DNA from: Bradyrhizobiaceae bacterium
Lineage (GTDB): Bacteria > Pseudomonadota > Alphaproteobacteria > Rhizobiales > Xanthobacteraceae
DNA: 64,000 bases
NCBI GenBank assembly: GCA_020544565.1
Contig: CP078014.1
Span: 3,722,016-3,786,015 of the forward strand
Direction of reading: 5' to 3'
In this document: positions 9,559-17,109 of the stretch, in pieces
Numbering within the stretch: position 1 is the first letter of the stretch
Layout of the letters: each line of letters begins with the position of its first letter
Notes under the pieces: generated by a model
Database searches by the model: none
What the model was told of the DNA's origin: nothing
What the model saw: only the letters and a program-made list of their open reading frames with translations
Position numbers and translations under genes: made by a program

Positions 9559-12015
9559 ATGGAGGGCAGCGATTCCGTTCCAACGCCGGGTGATTTCGTC
9601 GAGGTGCGCACCCGCCGTTGGCTCGTGGAGGACGTGACGGGCGGAGGGGCGCAGGTTCGAGCGCGGCTCGCCTGCATCGATGACGACGCGCAGGGTGAGA
9701 CACTCGAAGTGCTCTGGCGTGACGAAGTCGACGCCTCGGTTGTCGCAGATAGCCACTTATCCGTGTTCGAAAACCCGGGGACCGACGATCCGGAGGTGTT
9801 CTCGGCTTACCTACGTTCGATCCGCTGGAACACCGCGACCGCGGCCGACCGAAAGCTCCTTCAGGCGCCGTTCAGAGCCGGCATTCATCTCGACGCATAC
9901 CAGCTGGTGCCGCTTGCGAAGGCGCTCGCCCTCCCTCGGGTCAATCTGCTGATCGCCGATGATGTCGGTGCCGGCAAGACCATCGAAGCCGGCCTGATCC
10001 TGCGCGAACTCATCCTCCGGCGCCGCGTCGATTTTGTCGTGGTGTGCGCGCCTCCGTCGATGACACGTCAATGGCAGGACGAACTTCAGGCCAAGTTTGG
10101 GCTCGCGTTCACGATTATCGATCGCGAATATCTCGCGAGCGTTCGGCGCGAACGCGGCTTCGCCGTAAACCCGTGGTCCTCGGGTTCGCTGTTTCTGCTC
10201 TCGCACTCGCTTGTCACGGATGAGGTCTACACGGCCGGGCTCCGAGACGTGCTCGGCGAATTCCGGGCCAGATCGCTGTTCATTCTCGACGAAGCGCATC
10301 ACGCGGCGCCGGCCTCCGGGTCGCGATATGCCGTTGACAGTCAGTTCACGCGCGCGATCGAAGCTCTGGCCCCGCGCTTCGAGCATCGGCTCTTCCTGAC
10401 GGCCACGCCTCACAACGGGCACTCCAACTCCTTCACCAAGCTGCTCGAAATCCTCGATCCGCAGCGGTTCACGGCCGGCGTTGACGTGCGCCCGGACGAC
10501 CTAGCACCGATCATGGTGCGGCGCCTGAAATCGGACCTGAAGCGCTTCGGCGAGAACTTTCCGACGCGACGTGTCGAAGCCATCGTGATTGACGGCTTGC
10601 CGGCCGATGCGCCCGAACTTGTCCTTGCCAACAAGCTCGCCGCTTATGACGCGCTCGTCGCCGAGCGGACGCGCAACCTGCCGCCTGCCGCAGTTGCGCG
10701 CTCGCGGCTGGTCATGGTGGGCTTGCAGCAGCGGTTGCTCTCGTCGATCGCAGCATTCACGCGCACGCTCGAAAAGCATCGCAACAGACTTGAACAGCAT
10801 CTTTCGGATGCGCCGAGCGTCGAGGCAATCGCCTCGCTGCTTGAGCCGATCGAGCTGGAGGACGAGCCGGAAGACGAAGCAGGTGCGGAAGCGCAGATAC
10901 AGAAAGAGGAGGATGAAGCGGCCGAGGCGATCGACGCAGGCATCGGCGATAAGGCGCTCGTTGAAGAGATGCTGGAGATCGCGCGCCGGCACGCGAATCG
11001 GCCCGACGCCCGCATCGCGAAGCTGAACGCTTGGATTCGGGAAAACATGACCACCGGTGGCCAGTGGACCGATCGGCGTCTGCTCCTGTTTACTGAATAT
11101 GAGGACACACGCCGCTGGCTCGAACGACGGCTGCTGGAAGCGTTGCACGACCTCGACCCCGAAGACCGCATTGCCTGCTTCACCGGCGCAACCTCCACCG
11201 ATCGGCGCGAAGAGCTGAAGCGACGTTTCAATGCTGACCCCGCAACCGATCCGCTGCGCATCCTGATCTGCACCGATGCGGCGCGCGAAGGTATCAACCT
11301 GCAAGCGCGCTGCCACGATCTGATCCACATCGACCTGCCTTGGAATCCCGCAAGGCTTCTAATGCGGCCGAAGATCAGCGTGCATCATGTTTTCGGCTAC
11401 ATCCCAGGCACCGTTCTTCTCTCCGCGCCTCATGTCGTCACTGTGCGGGAAGACTATTTATTCTTTGCAACCGTCCAGTCGAGAATTCATGAACTGTGGG
11501 TCAATATGTTTGGAGCATCGTTGGAAGATCGGATTTGCTATACACCCTCCGACTGCCTCGAAACCTTCCCCTTGCCCGGAGACCCTGCATCCGGGCCGAC
11601 CGTCGAATCGGTCGGCCAAGCCTACTACGAGCACCGCGCCGCGCTGATGGTCGCCCGCAACGAGGGGATGACCAAAACCTACAATCGCTTCCACGACCCC
11701 GACGAGCGCAGCGAAGATATCGAGCGCCTGCGCGAACTGCACGCCGAGATGGATCGCGCCGTGCTCCGCGCCTATGGCTGGGACGATCTCGCGGGTCGCG
11801 CCGAGCCGATCTTCCTCGACGAGACCAACGAGGACGACCACACCTATCAGGGCCGCCTGTTCTGGCCCTCCCAATTCCGCGACGAAGTCCTCGCCCGCCT
11901 CCTCGCCCTCAACGCCGAACGCCACGCCGAAGAACTCCGCCTCGGCCTCGCGCCGGGAACGAACGGGAAGGCGCCGGAAGAGGGCGAAGGCGACGAGGAG
12001 GAACAGACTGTATGA
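9559..12015 (+). CDS. DISARM-type SNF2 helicase fused to methyltransferase C-terminus (chimera)
   Basis: An 818-residue protein with two unrelated parts. Residues 1-600 match SNF2-type helicases of the DISARM DrmD kind: Walker A GAGKT at 137-141, DEAH box at 244-247, LFLTATPHNGH, and the second RecA lobe with LLLFTEYEDTRRWLE and ICTDAAREGINLQ up to DLPWNPARL. The expected next motif, an arginine-finger EQRxGRxxR stretch, is missing. From about residue 601 the protein reads as the end of an MmeI/PglX-type adenine methyltransferase: CYTPSDCLETFPLP near 661 and a MTKTYNRFHDPDERSEDIERL-like block. In class 1 DISARM, drmD and drmMI can be neighbours, so one in-frame deletion could create this fusion. 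Both halves are probably inactive, because the helicase lacks motif VI and the methyltransferase lacks its SAM and NPPY motifs. Confidence 0.8.
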   Translation: MEGSDSVPTPGDFVEVRTRRWLVEDVTGGGAQVRARLACIDDDAQGETLEVLWRDEVDASVVADSHLSVFENPGTDDPEVFSAYLRSIRWNTATAADRKLLQAPFRAGIHLDAYQLVPLAKALALPRVNLLIADDVGAGKTIEAGLILRELILRRRVDFVVVCAPPSMTRQWQDELQAKFGLAFTIIDREYLASVRRERGFAVNPWSSGSLFLLSHSLVTDEVYTAGLRDVLGEFRARSLFILDEAHHAAPASGSRYAVDSQFTRAIEALAPRFEHRLFLTATPHNGHSNSFTKLLEILDPQRFTAGVDVRPDDLAPIMVRRLKSDLKRFGENFPTRRVEAIVIDGLPADAPELVLANKLAAYDALVAERTRNLPPAAVARSRLVMVGLQQRLLSSIAAFTRTLEKHRNRLEQHLSDAPSVEAIASLLEPIELEDEPEDEAGAEAQIQKEEDEAAEAIDAGIGDKALVEEMLEIARRHANRPDARIAKLNAWIRENMTTGGQWTDRRLLLFTEYEDTRRWLERRLLEALHDLDPEDRIACFTGATSTDRREELKRRFNADPATDPLRILICTDAAREGINLQARCHDLIHIDLPWNPARLLMRPKISVHHVFGYIPGTVLLSAPHVVTVREDYLFFATVQSRIHELWVNMFGASLEDRICYTPSDCLETFPLPGDPASGPTVESVGQAYYEHRAALMVARNEGMTKTYNRFHDPDERSEDIERLRELHAEMDRAVLRAYGWDDLAGRAEPIFLDETNEDDHTYQGRLFWPSQFRDEVLARLLALNAERHAEELRLGLAPGTNGKAPEEGEGDEEEQTV

Positions 12016-12299
12016 GCAAGGACAAAAGTGCCGGCCTAAGTGCTGCCATCACCGGTGCGCCGAGACCGGGCACGTTCGAGCGCGCGTGCTACTCCGTCCG
12101 CAATCATGGTGATGGCACCGGCACCGTCGTGCTCGACTGGTATGAGACTTCGATCGGCCGCGACTATTTCGGCTCTGACGAATTCATGCGCGCCACGATC
12201 GAAGTCGCGAGAGATGTCGTCAGAGTTCTCAACGACAACCTTCCGGGTCGAGTTCACGCCGAGACCGAGATCGACTGGAGCGGCATCGAGGAGGCGTGA
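12012..12299 (+). CDS. Hypothetical protein of the defence island
   Basis: A 95-residue protein whose ATG overlaps the chimera's stop (ATGA), so the two are translationally coupled. It contains FERACYSVRNHGDGTGTVVLDWYETSIG and a helix FMRATIEVARDVVRVLNDNLPG, ending ETEIDWSGIEEA. The composition suggests a small soluble alpha/beta protein. I do not recognise a family and see no catalytic motif. Its position suggests it belonged to the original restriction or DISARM-like operon. Confidence 0.55.
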   Translation: MSKDKSAGLSAAITGAPRPGTFERACYSVRNHGDGTGTVVLDWYETSIGRDYFGSDEFMRATIEVARDVVRVLNDNLPGRVHAETEIDWSGIEEA

Positions 12300-12384
12300 G
12301 CGGCCTCGATTCTCTCGGCACAACTAGACGTTGCTCCATCCTAGAGATTAGGCTCGGCCACGTGGCTTCGCTGCGGGGGGATCA

Positions 12385-13506
12385 ATGGCTGACATCATCG
12401 TCTTTCATACGGCATGGATGGACAAATATGATGGCGACCGCGCCAGTTTGAGCCCCGGCGGCTTCAAGTTTGCTGCCGAGCATGGCTACGGCCATGAGAT
12501 GTACAACTTTCGCAACATCGATGGGCGCTACTACGGCTATGTCCCGCCCACAGGGACATTGCATTTCGAAAATCACTTCGCAGTCCCGAAGAACACCGAA
12601 GTGCTGGAAGGCGTAACCGTCGTGTGGACCGCGCCTCATCCGGAGCAAGGCGGGCGCGCTGTCGTCGGCGTCTGGCGCGACGCGAAGGTCTATCGGCATG
12701 ATCAGGAACCGACCGGCGCGCTCGCGCGCCGCCGCAACATCGACGGGGAGACGGCGAGCTACCGCTGTATGGCCGAAGCAAAGAATTGCCTGCTTCTAAC
12801 CCCGGACGCCAGGCCGATATTCGTTCCTTCCCGTCAGCCGCGCGGTGGCGAGTCTTGGCCCGGACAACAGAAGGTCTTCTATCCCAAGCCGAAGTCACAG
12901 GCCCTCAGAAGGCTCACCGAGATACTCGGGGACATCGATCGGCGGAGTTCGTCGGGAGCCAAGGCTTCGGATGGCAAGGGCGGAAGAACCGGGCGTTCGG
13001 GCTGGCAAGCCGATGTCGAGAAGCGCCGACGGATCGAGGTAGCTGCCGTGGAGGCCGTGGGCCTTCATTTGGAAGATCTGGGATTCACTGTGCGGTCGGT
13101 GGAGAAGGACAATCTCGGCTATGATCTGGTGGCAACTCGCGGCGACGAGACGTTGCATGTCGAGGTCAAGGGCCGGTCCAGCAGCGATGTGGTCGCGGAG
13201 CTTTCGGTCAACGAATTCGATTGTCTGAGTCGTTATCGGCGCCTCCGGAAGCCGAAAGAGCACTACCGTATCGCTATCGTGACCGACGCTCTCACCAAGC
13301 CGGTCATCCACGAATTCGTCATGGTGCGGGGACGGACCTCGGACGAAACCGGTTGGTGGAAGCATGTTCTCGAGACCTTGGGACAGCGCGCGGTCGATGA
13401 CGGCGCGGGCCTGATCGGGCGTGCGGTTCTTGCCGGCCAGATGCAGCAGCGGGACCTTGCCGCTTGCGTCCGCGGCGATGCGGCCGCACGTCACGGTATC
13501 GAGTGA
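12385..13506 (+). CDS. DUF3883 domain protein with an altered C-terminus
   Basis: A 373-residue protein, preceded by a GGGGG-rich ribosome site and starting at 12385. The N-terminal 170 residues (ADIIVFHTAWMDKYDGD, GRYYGYVPP, VYRHDQEPTGALARRR) form a domain I recognise only loosely as recurring in defence genes. A basic linker leads to the DUF3883 nuclease-like fold: NLGYDLVATRGDETLHVEVKGRS with Asp, Glu-x-Lys, then ELSVNEFDCLSRYRRL. Such domains are common in restriction and DISARM-type loci. Codons after about 13360 are antisense to a metF-like gene, so the native end was lost in a rearrangement and the last 48 residues are probably accidental. Confidence 0.7.
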   Translation: MADIIVFHTAWMDKYDGDRASLSPGGFKFAAEHGYGHEMYNFRNIDGRYYGYVPPTGTLHFENHFAVPKNTEVLEGVTVVWTAPHPEQGGRAVVGVWRDAKVYRHDQEPTGALARRRNIDGETASYRCMAEAKNCLLLTPDARPIFVPSRQPRGGESWPGQQKVFYPKPKSQALRRLTEILGDIDRRSSSGAKASDGKGGRTGRSGWQADVEKRRRIEVAAVEAVGLHLEDLGFTVRSVEKDNLGYDLVATRGDETLHVEVKGRSSSDVVAELSVNEFDCLSRYRRLRKPKEHYRIAIVTDALTKPVIHEFVMVRGRTSDETGWWKHVLETLGQRAVDDGAGLIGRAVLAGQMQQRDLAACVRGDAAARHGIE

Positions 13507-13761
13507 ATCGAGCGACTTCACCCGATCGCCGATATTGATCCCGCCGATGCGCGGATCTCGGCCGACCAGTTCGGAATTGCGCGTAAGCTCGGCCACGCCG
13601 GCTGGCCCGGATCCGATCAGGTCCGGGACATATTCCAGCGTGTACAAGAACGTGCCGGTTCGAAGCGATTCCCGAATCTGATTGCGATAACCAGCATTCG
13701 GCCGAGCGGTGGGAGCGTCCAAGGGACGCTGTTCGCTTCGCGTGCTTTGGTCGACTTTCAC
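13360..13761 (-). pseudogene. Truncated methylenetetrahydrofolate reductase-like gene
   Basis: From a GTG at 13761, 134 codons match the N-terminus of the MTHFR family: SLRTGTFLYTLEYVPDLIGSG, RIGGINIGDRVKSLDSLDTV, PLLHLAGKNRTPDQARAVI and ALSQGLENML. The reading then changes at about 13360 into sequence antisense to the DUF3883 gene, so more than half of the usual 290-residue domain is missing. The fragment lies 20 bases downstream of the PanB-like gene on the same strand, which suggests an original panB-metF operon. An enzyme using 5,10-methylene-THF beside PanB homologues fits the one-carbon theme of the locus. It is not expected to be functional. Confidence 0.75.
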
Positions 13762-13780
13762 CGCGCCGTGTCCTTCCGTT

Positions 13781-14659
13781 CTAGACGGTCGTGCTCTCGA
13801 CGATCTTGAGGAACTTGTCGTGCTCCTGCGGCGTCATATGCTGCACGAATTCCTCGTATGGATACTTCTTCGACAGGACCTCGTCCTTGTATTGACGCAG
13901 GCCCTGCTGGATCAGTGGCCGCACGTCGACGAAGCTGCCTTCATGCTTGGGGCGGGGGAAGGCGCTGTAGCCGACCGCGTCGCCGCTGATGAGATAAACG
14001 CCGTCGGGCGAGGCGCCGCCGCCGACGCTGATAATCGGAATGGGCAGCGTCTCGGCGAGATACTGCGTGATTTCCACCGGCACGTATTCGATGATCACTG
14101 CGAACGCCCCGGCGTCAACGAACGCGCGGGTGTCGTCGACGATCTTGGCGGCGTCGGCCGCGCTGCGTCCCTTGAAGCCGTATCCGCTTTGCTCCAGCTT
14201 GCGCGAAGCCTGCATGCCCATGTGCCCCATGACGGGGATGCCGGCGCGCACGATCTCTGCCACGGTCTTCGCGGTGTGCCTGTTGCCTTCGCATTTCACG
14301 GCATCCGCGCCGCCTTCCGCGATCAGACGCGCGGCGTTGCGGATCGCGTCCTCGGTGGAGAAGTGATACGTCATATACGGCATGTGCCCGACGACCATGC
14401 CGTATTGCGTGACGCGACTCACGGCCTGCGTCAGAACGAGCTGCTCCTCGAAGCGAACGGTCATCGGCGTTTTATGACCGAGCAGCGACATCGGGCCGGC
14501 ATTGCCGTTGATCAGCATATCAAAGCCGATCTCGTCCGAGATGGCCGCCATCGGCGCATCGTAGACGCCAAGGGCGACGATGCGTTCCTTGTTGGCTTTC
14601 TTGTCCAGAATATTCTTGACGGTGACCTTGCTGCGCTTTCGTGCGGACGTGTTGCTCAT
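13781..14659 (-). CDS. PanB-like hydroxymethyltransferase homologue 1
   Basis: A 292-residue protein of the ketopantoate hydroxymethyltransferase (PanB) / PEP mutase superfamily, a TIM barrel. PanB moves a hydroxymethyl group from 5,10-methylene-THF to 2-oxoisovalerate. The fold markers are present: ALGVYDAP, GHMPYMTY, VKCEGN, GHMGM, IIEYVPVEIT and IISVGGG. Two of the three metal-binding acids of E. coli PanB are changed: Asp45 aligns with Asn53 and Asp84 with His92, while Glu114 (Glu124 here) and the catalytic Glu181 (Glu191) remain. A different reaction or substrate is therefore likely. It is divergent from the BMC operon across 227 bases and followed by a metF fragment. It is roughly three-quarters identical, by eye, to the protein at 19980-20855. 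Confidence 0.85.
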   Translation of the reverse strand: MSNTSARKRSKVTVKNILDKKANKERIVALGVYDAPMAAISDEIGFDMLINGNAGPMSLLGHKTPMTVRFEEQLVLTQAVSRVTQYGMVVGHMPYMTYHFSTEDAIRNAARLIAEGGADAVKCEGNRHTAKTVAEIVRAGIPVMGHMGMQASRKLEQSGYGFKGRSAADAAKIVDDTRAFVDAGAFAVIIEYVPVEITQYLAETLPIPIISVGGGASPDGVYLISGDAVGYSAFPRPKHEGSFVDVRPLIQQGLRQYKDEVLSKKYPYEEFVQHMTPQEHDKFLKIVESTTV

Positions 14660-14719
14660 GGACGAAACTCCGGTGAATTATACCGATGTGAGTAGCAGCA
14701 GTTCGTTCGCCCCTCCAAT

Positions 14720-14743
14720 GCATTGTATTGCGCGATACGATGC
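14720..14743. promoter_or_regulatory. 24-base palindrome, candidate operator of the BMC locus
   Basis: The half-sites GCATTGTATTGC and GCGATACGATGC form a dyad with 10 of 12 matching pairs, in the 227-base region between the divergent PanB-like gene 1 and the BMC operon. Its position suits control of both promoters. No regulator gene lies next to it; the nearest one in the window is the IclR gene at 35.4 kb. Confidence 0.5.
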
Positions 14744-14886
14744 ACGGCGCGCAATTTGCGAAGCTTGCGTCCGACGCAACGAATTCGACCTATAAATGCA
14801 TTGGGCGACGTCGTTTCGCGCTGCTAACGTTTGCGTCATTCGAATTCCACTCAGCAACGAACACGCGCAAACCAGTGGTCGACAAC

Positions 14887-15762
14887 TTGTCAAACAGTCG
14901 CCGGAAAATCACGCCTGCATCGATCGTTTCCCGTAAAGGGCGCGGCGCTCCCATCACTCTCGTGACGGCTTACGACTATCCGTTTGCGAGCTACGCCGAG
15001 CAGGCCGAAGTCGACATCGTGTTCGTGAGCGATGCGTTCGCGAGCGTCGGCATGGGTTGCGATAACACCCTGTCGGTCACTGTAGACGAGGTCATCTATC
15101 ATACGCGCGCGGTACGTCGCGCCGTGTCGTCAAGCCTGGTGCTCGCGTCGCTGCCGTTCCTGTCGTACACGACGCCGGCCGATGCCGTGCAAAATGCCGG
15201 CCGCATCATCCGTGAGGGCGGCGCCGATGCCGTCGAGCTCGAGGGCGGTGCCGATTTCGCCCCGACCGTGCGGGCTCTGACCAAAGCCGGCATCGCGGTG
15301 GTCGCGCATGTGGGGCTGACAAAAATACTAGCGGCACGCACGGGAAGCTATCGCTCGCAAGCGCAGGATGCGGAGTCGGCGATCGCCATTATCCACGACG
15401 CTCTCGCGTTGGCGGAGGCGGGGGCCTTTGCGATCGTGCTCGAATGCATTCCCGACCGCATCGCCGCGGCGATCACGGAGCTCGTTGCGGTGCCGACCAT
15501 CGGCATCGGCGCCGGCGGTTATTGTGACGGTCAGGGTCTCGTCACCCAGGATTTGCTGGGTCTGTTCGAGAAGTTCACACCGAAATTTGTGCAGAAATTT
15601 GCCGCGCTCGGGGAAACGGCGCGCAACGGCTTCCGACAGTTCAAGCAGAGCGTCGAGTCGGCTGCATTTCCAGGTTCCGCGCATACGCTGGCGATTGGAG
15701 ACGAGAAGCTCGGCGACATCGTGGCGCGGCTCAACAGTGCCAGCAACGGGACTCCCTATTGA
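14887..15762 (+). CDS. PanB-like hydroxymethyltransferase homologue 2
   Basis: First gene of the BMC operon. With a TTG start at 14887 the protein is 291 residues and opens MSNSRRKITP, matching the length and the MSN start of the other two PanB-like proteins; a GTG at 14875 is the alternative. It is closer to classical PanB: TLVTAYDYPFASYAEQA, VTVDEVIYHTRAVRR, LELEGG-like ELEGG, VAHVGL, VLECIP, TIGIGAG and CDGQGLV. The first metal Asp is kept (Asp49, VSDAF) as is the Glu (119), but the second metal Asp of the ADLPF motif is Ser88 (ASLPF). It may work on another 2-oxo acid or aldehyde, or run in the retro-aldol direction. The BMC-H gene follows after 57 bases. Confidence 0.85.
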   Translation: MSNSRRKITPASIVSRKGRGAPITLVTAYDYPFASYAEQAEVDIVFVSDAFASVGMGCDNTLSVTVDEVIYHTRAVRRAVSSSLVLASLPFLSYTTPADAVQNAGRIIREGGADAVELEGGADFAPTVRALTKAGIAVVAHVGLTKILAARTGSYRSQAQDAESAIAIIHDALALAEAGAFAIVLECIPDRIAAAITELVAVPTIGIGAGGYCDGQGLVTQDLLGLFEKFTPKFVQKFAALGETARNGFRQFKQSVESAAFPGSAHTLAIGDEKLGDIVARLNSASNGTPY

Positions 15763-15819
15763 CTGCGTGAGGCTGTCTTGCGCGGCACAACCAACCCAAT
15801 AACCGGAAGGAAAACGTAA

Positions 15820-16122
15820 ATGGCAATCGAAAATATCGCGCTGGGCCTTGTGGAGACCCGCGGCTTTGTCGGCTCGATCGAGGCGGCGGACGCCATGGTC
15901 AAAGCGGCCAATGTGCAACTGATCGGCAAGGAACTGATCGGCGGCGGCTTCTGCACCATCATGGTGCGCGGCGATGTCGGCGCGGTGAAGGCTGCCACCG
16001 ATGCGGGCGCCGCGGCGGCGAAGCGCGTTGGCGAACTGGTGTCCGTGCACGTCATTCCGCGTCCGCATGGCGACCTGCATGTCATCCTGCCGTCGCCGTC
16101 GGCGAAGAGCGAATTGAAGTAA
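15820..16122 (+). CDS. BMC-H microcompartment shell protein (hexamer)
   Basis: A 100-residue single BMC-domain protein of the PduA/EutM/CcmK type, which forms flat hexamers that tile the facets of a protein shell. The signature is clear: [27 protein letters not shown], the pore loop region [28 protein letters not shown], then [18 protein letters not shown] strong ribosome site (GGAAGGAAAA) precedes the ATG at 15820. The pore loop appears as IGGGF instead of the common IGSGL, which could alter which metabolites pass. It is the only single-domain shell gene here and should be the main shell component. Confidence 0.96.
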   Translation: MAIENIALGLVETRGFVGSIEAADAMVKAANVQLIGKELIGGGFCTIMVRGDVGAVKAATDAGAAAAKRVGELVSVHVIPRPHGDLHVILPSPSAKSELK

Positions 16123-16154
16123 GGGCCGTCGCCGGCTTTCAGTGAGGAGACGAC

Positions 16155-16787
16155 ATGTCCAAGGCAAATAACGTGCAGCTGCGCGCATACTTCTTCATCG
16201 ACCGCATGCAGCCGCAATACGCAGCCTATTTCGGCACGGTGACCGCCGGCGACATTCCGGTGGCGGGTATGGCGCAGATGTACGTCGAGCTGGCTCCGGG
16301 CAACGAGGTGTTTCGCGTCGTTGACATGGCCGTCAAGGCGACGGAGGTGAAGCCCGGCGTGCAGATCGTCGAACGCGAGTTCGGTGTGCTCGAAGTGCAT
16401 TCCGAGTCGCAGGAGGCGGTTCGCGAGGCGGGGCGCACCATCCTGGAGCGTCTGGGCATGCGCGAAGAGGACCGGATCCGGCCAAAGGTCGCCTCGGTCC
16501 AGGTGATCACCAACGTCTCGCCCTATCAGGCGCAGCTGATCAACCGGTCGCGTCGCGGCAGCATGCTTGTTCCCGGCGAGGCACTGTTCGTGCTCGAGGT
16601 CACGCCGGCCGCGTATATCGATATCGCGGCCAACGAGGCGGAGAAGTCCGCGAATGTCCGCCTTGTCGATCTGCGCGACGTCGGACGGTTCGGCCGCCTG
16701 TTCATGGCGGGCACCGAAGCGGAAGCGCGCACGGCGCAACTCGCCTCGATCGCGGCCATCGAAGCCATCTCTGGCACAGACAAGTAG
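16155..16787 (+). CDS. BMC-T tandem-domain shell protein (trimer)
   Basis: A 210-residue protein with two fused BMC domains, about residues 8-105 and 106-205, the layout of trimeric pseudohexamers that often carry larger, gated pores. The first domain has RAYFFIDRMQPQYAAYFGT, AQMYVELAPGNEVFRVVDMAVKA and FGVLEVHSESQEAVREAG; the second has RPKVASVQVITNVSPYQAQLINRS, LVPGEALFVLEVTPAAYIDIAANEAEK and a closing helix AQLASIAAIEAI. The start has a GAGGAG ribosome site. It lies between the BMC-H and BMC-P genes, so all three geometric shell types (H, T, P) are present in single copy. Confidence 0.92.
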   Translation: MSKANNVQLRAYFFIDRMQPQYAAYFGTVTAGDIPVAGMAQMYVELAPGNEVFRVVDMAVKATEVKPGVQIVEREFGVLEVHSESQEAVREAGRTILERLGMREEDRIRPKVASVQVITNVSPYQAQLINRSRRGSMLVPGEALFVLEVTPAAYIDIAANEAEKSANVRLVDLRDVGRFGRLFMAGTEAEARTAQLASIAAIEAISGTDK

Positions 16788-16803
16788 AACCGGGAGCGGT
16801 GGG

Positions 16804-17109
16804 ATGCTGATCTGCAGAACGACCGGAACCGTCGTATCGACTGTCAAGCACGAGCGGCTGCACGGTCGCAAGCTGCTGCTCGTGAGGCGTTCCGCACCCG
16901 ATGGCAAGGCGGTCGGTGATCCGTTCGTCGCGGTGGATGCCGTCGGCGCCGGAGAAGGCGAACTCGTGATCGTCGCGGAGGGTAGTGCCGCGCGCGAGCT
17001 GGATGCGACCCGATCGGCGCCGGTGGATGCCACGATCATCGGCATCATCGATTCCACCGCCGTCGGCGGCAAGCTCCGCTTCGCGAAGTCGAATGAGGCG
17101 AACGCATGA
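16804..17109 (+). CDS. BMC-P shell vertex protein (EutN/CcmL family)
   Basis: A 101-residue protein of the EutN/CcmL family, which forms pentamers that cap the vertices of the icosahedral shell. It opens MLICRTTGTVVSTVKHERLHGRKLLLV and contains DPFVAVDAVGAGEGELVIVAEGSAAR and PVDATIIGIID, all diagnostic. The ATG at 16804 follows the BMC-T stop by 16 bases. Its last codon overlaps the aldehyde dehydrogenase start (ATGA at 17106-17109), linking shell and enzyme translation. Confidence 0.95.
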   Translation: MLICRTTGTVVSTVKHERLHGRKLLLVRRSAPDGKAVGDPFVAVDAVGAGEGELVIVAEGSAARELDATRSAPVDATIIGIIDSTAVGGKLRFAKSNEANA

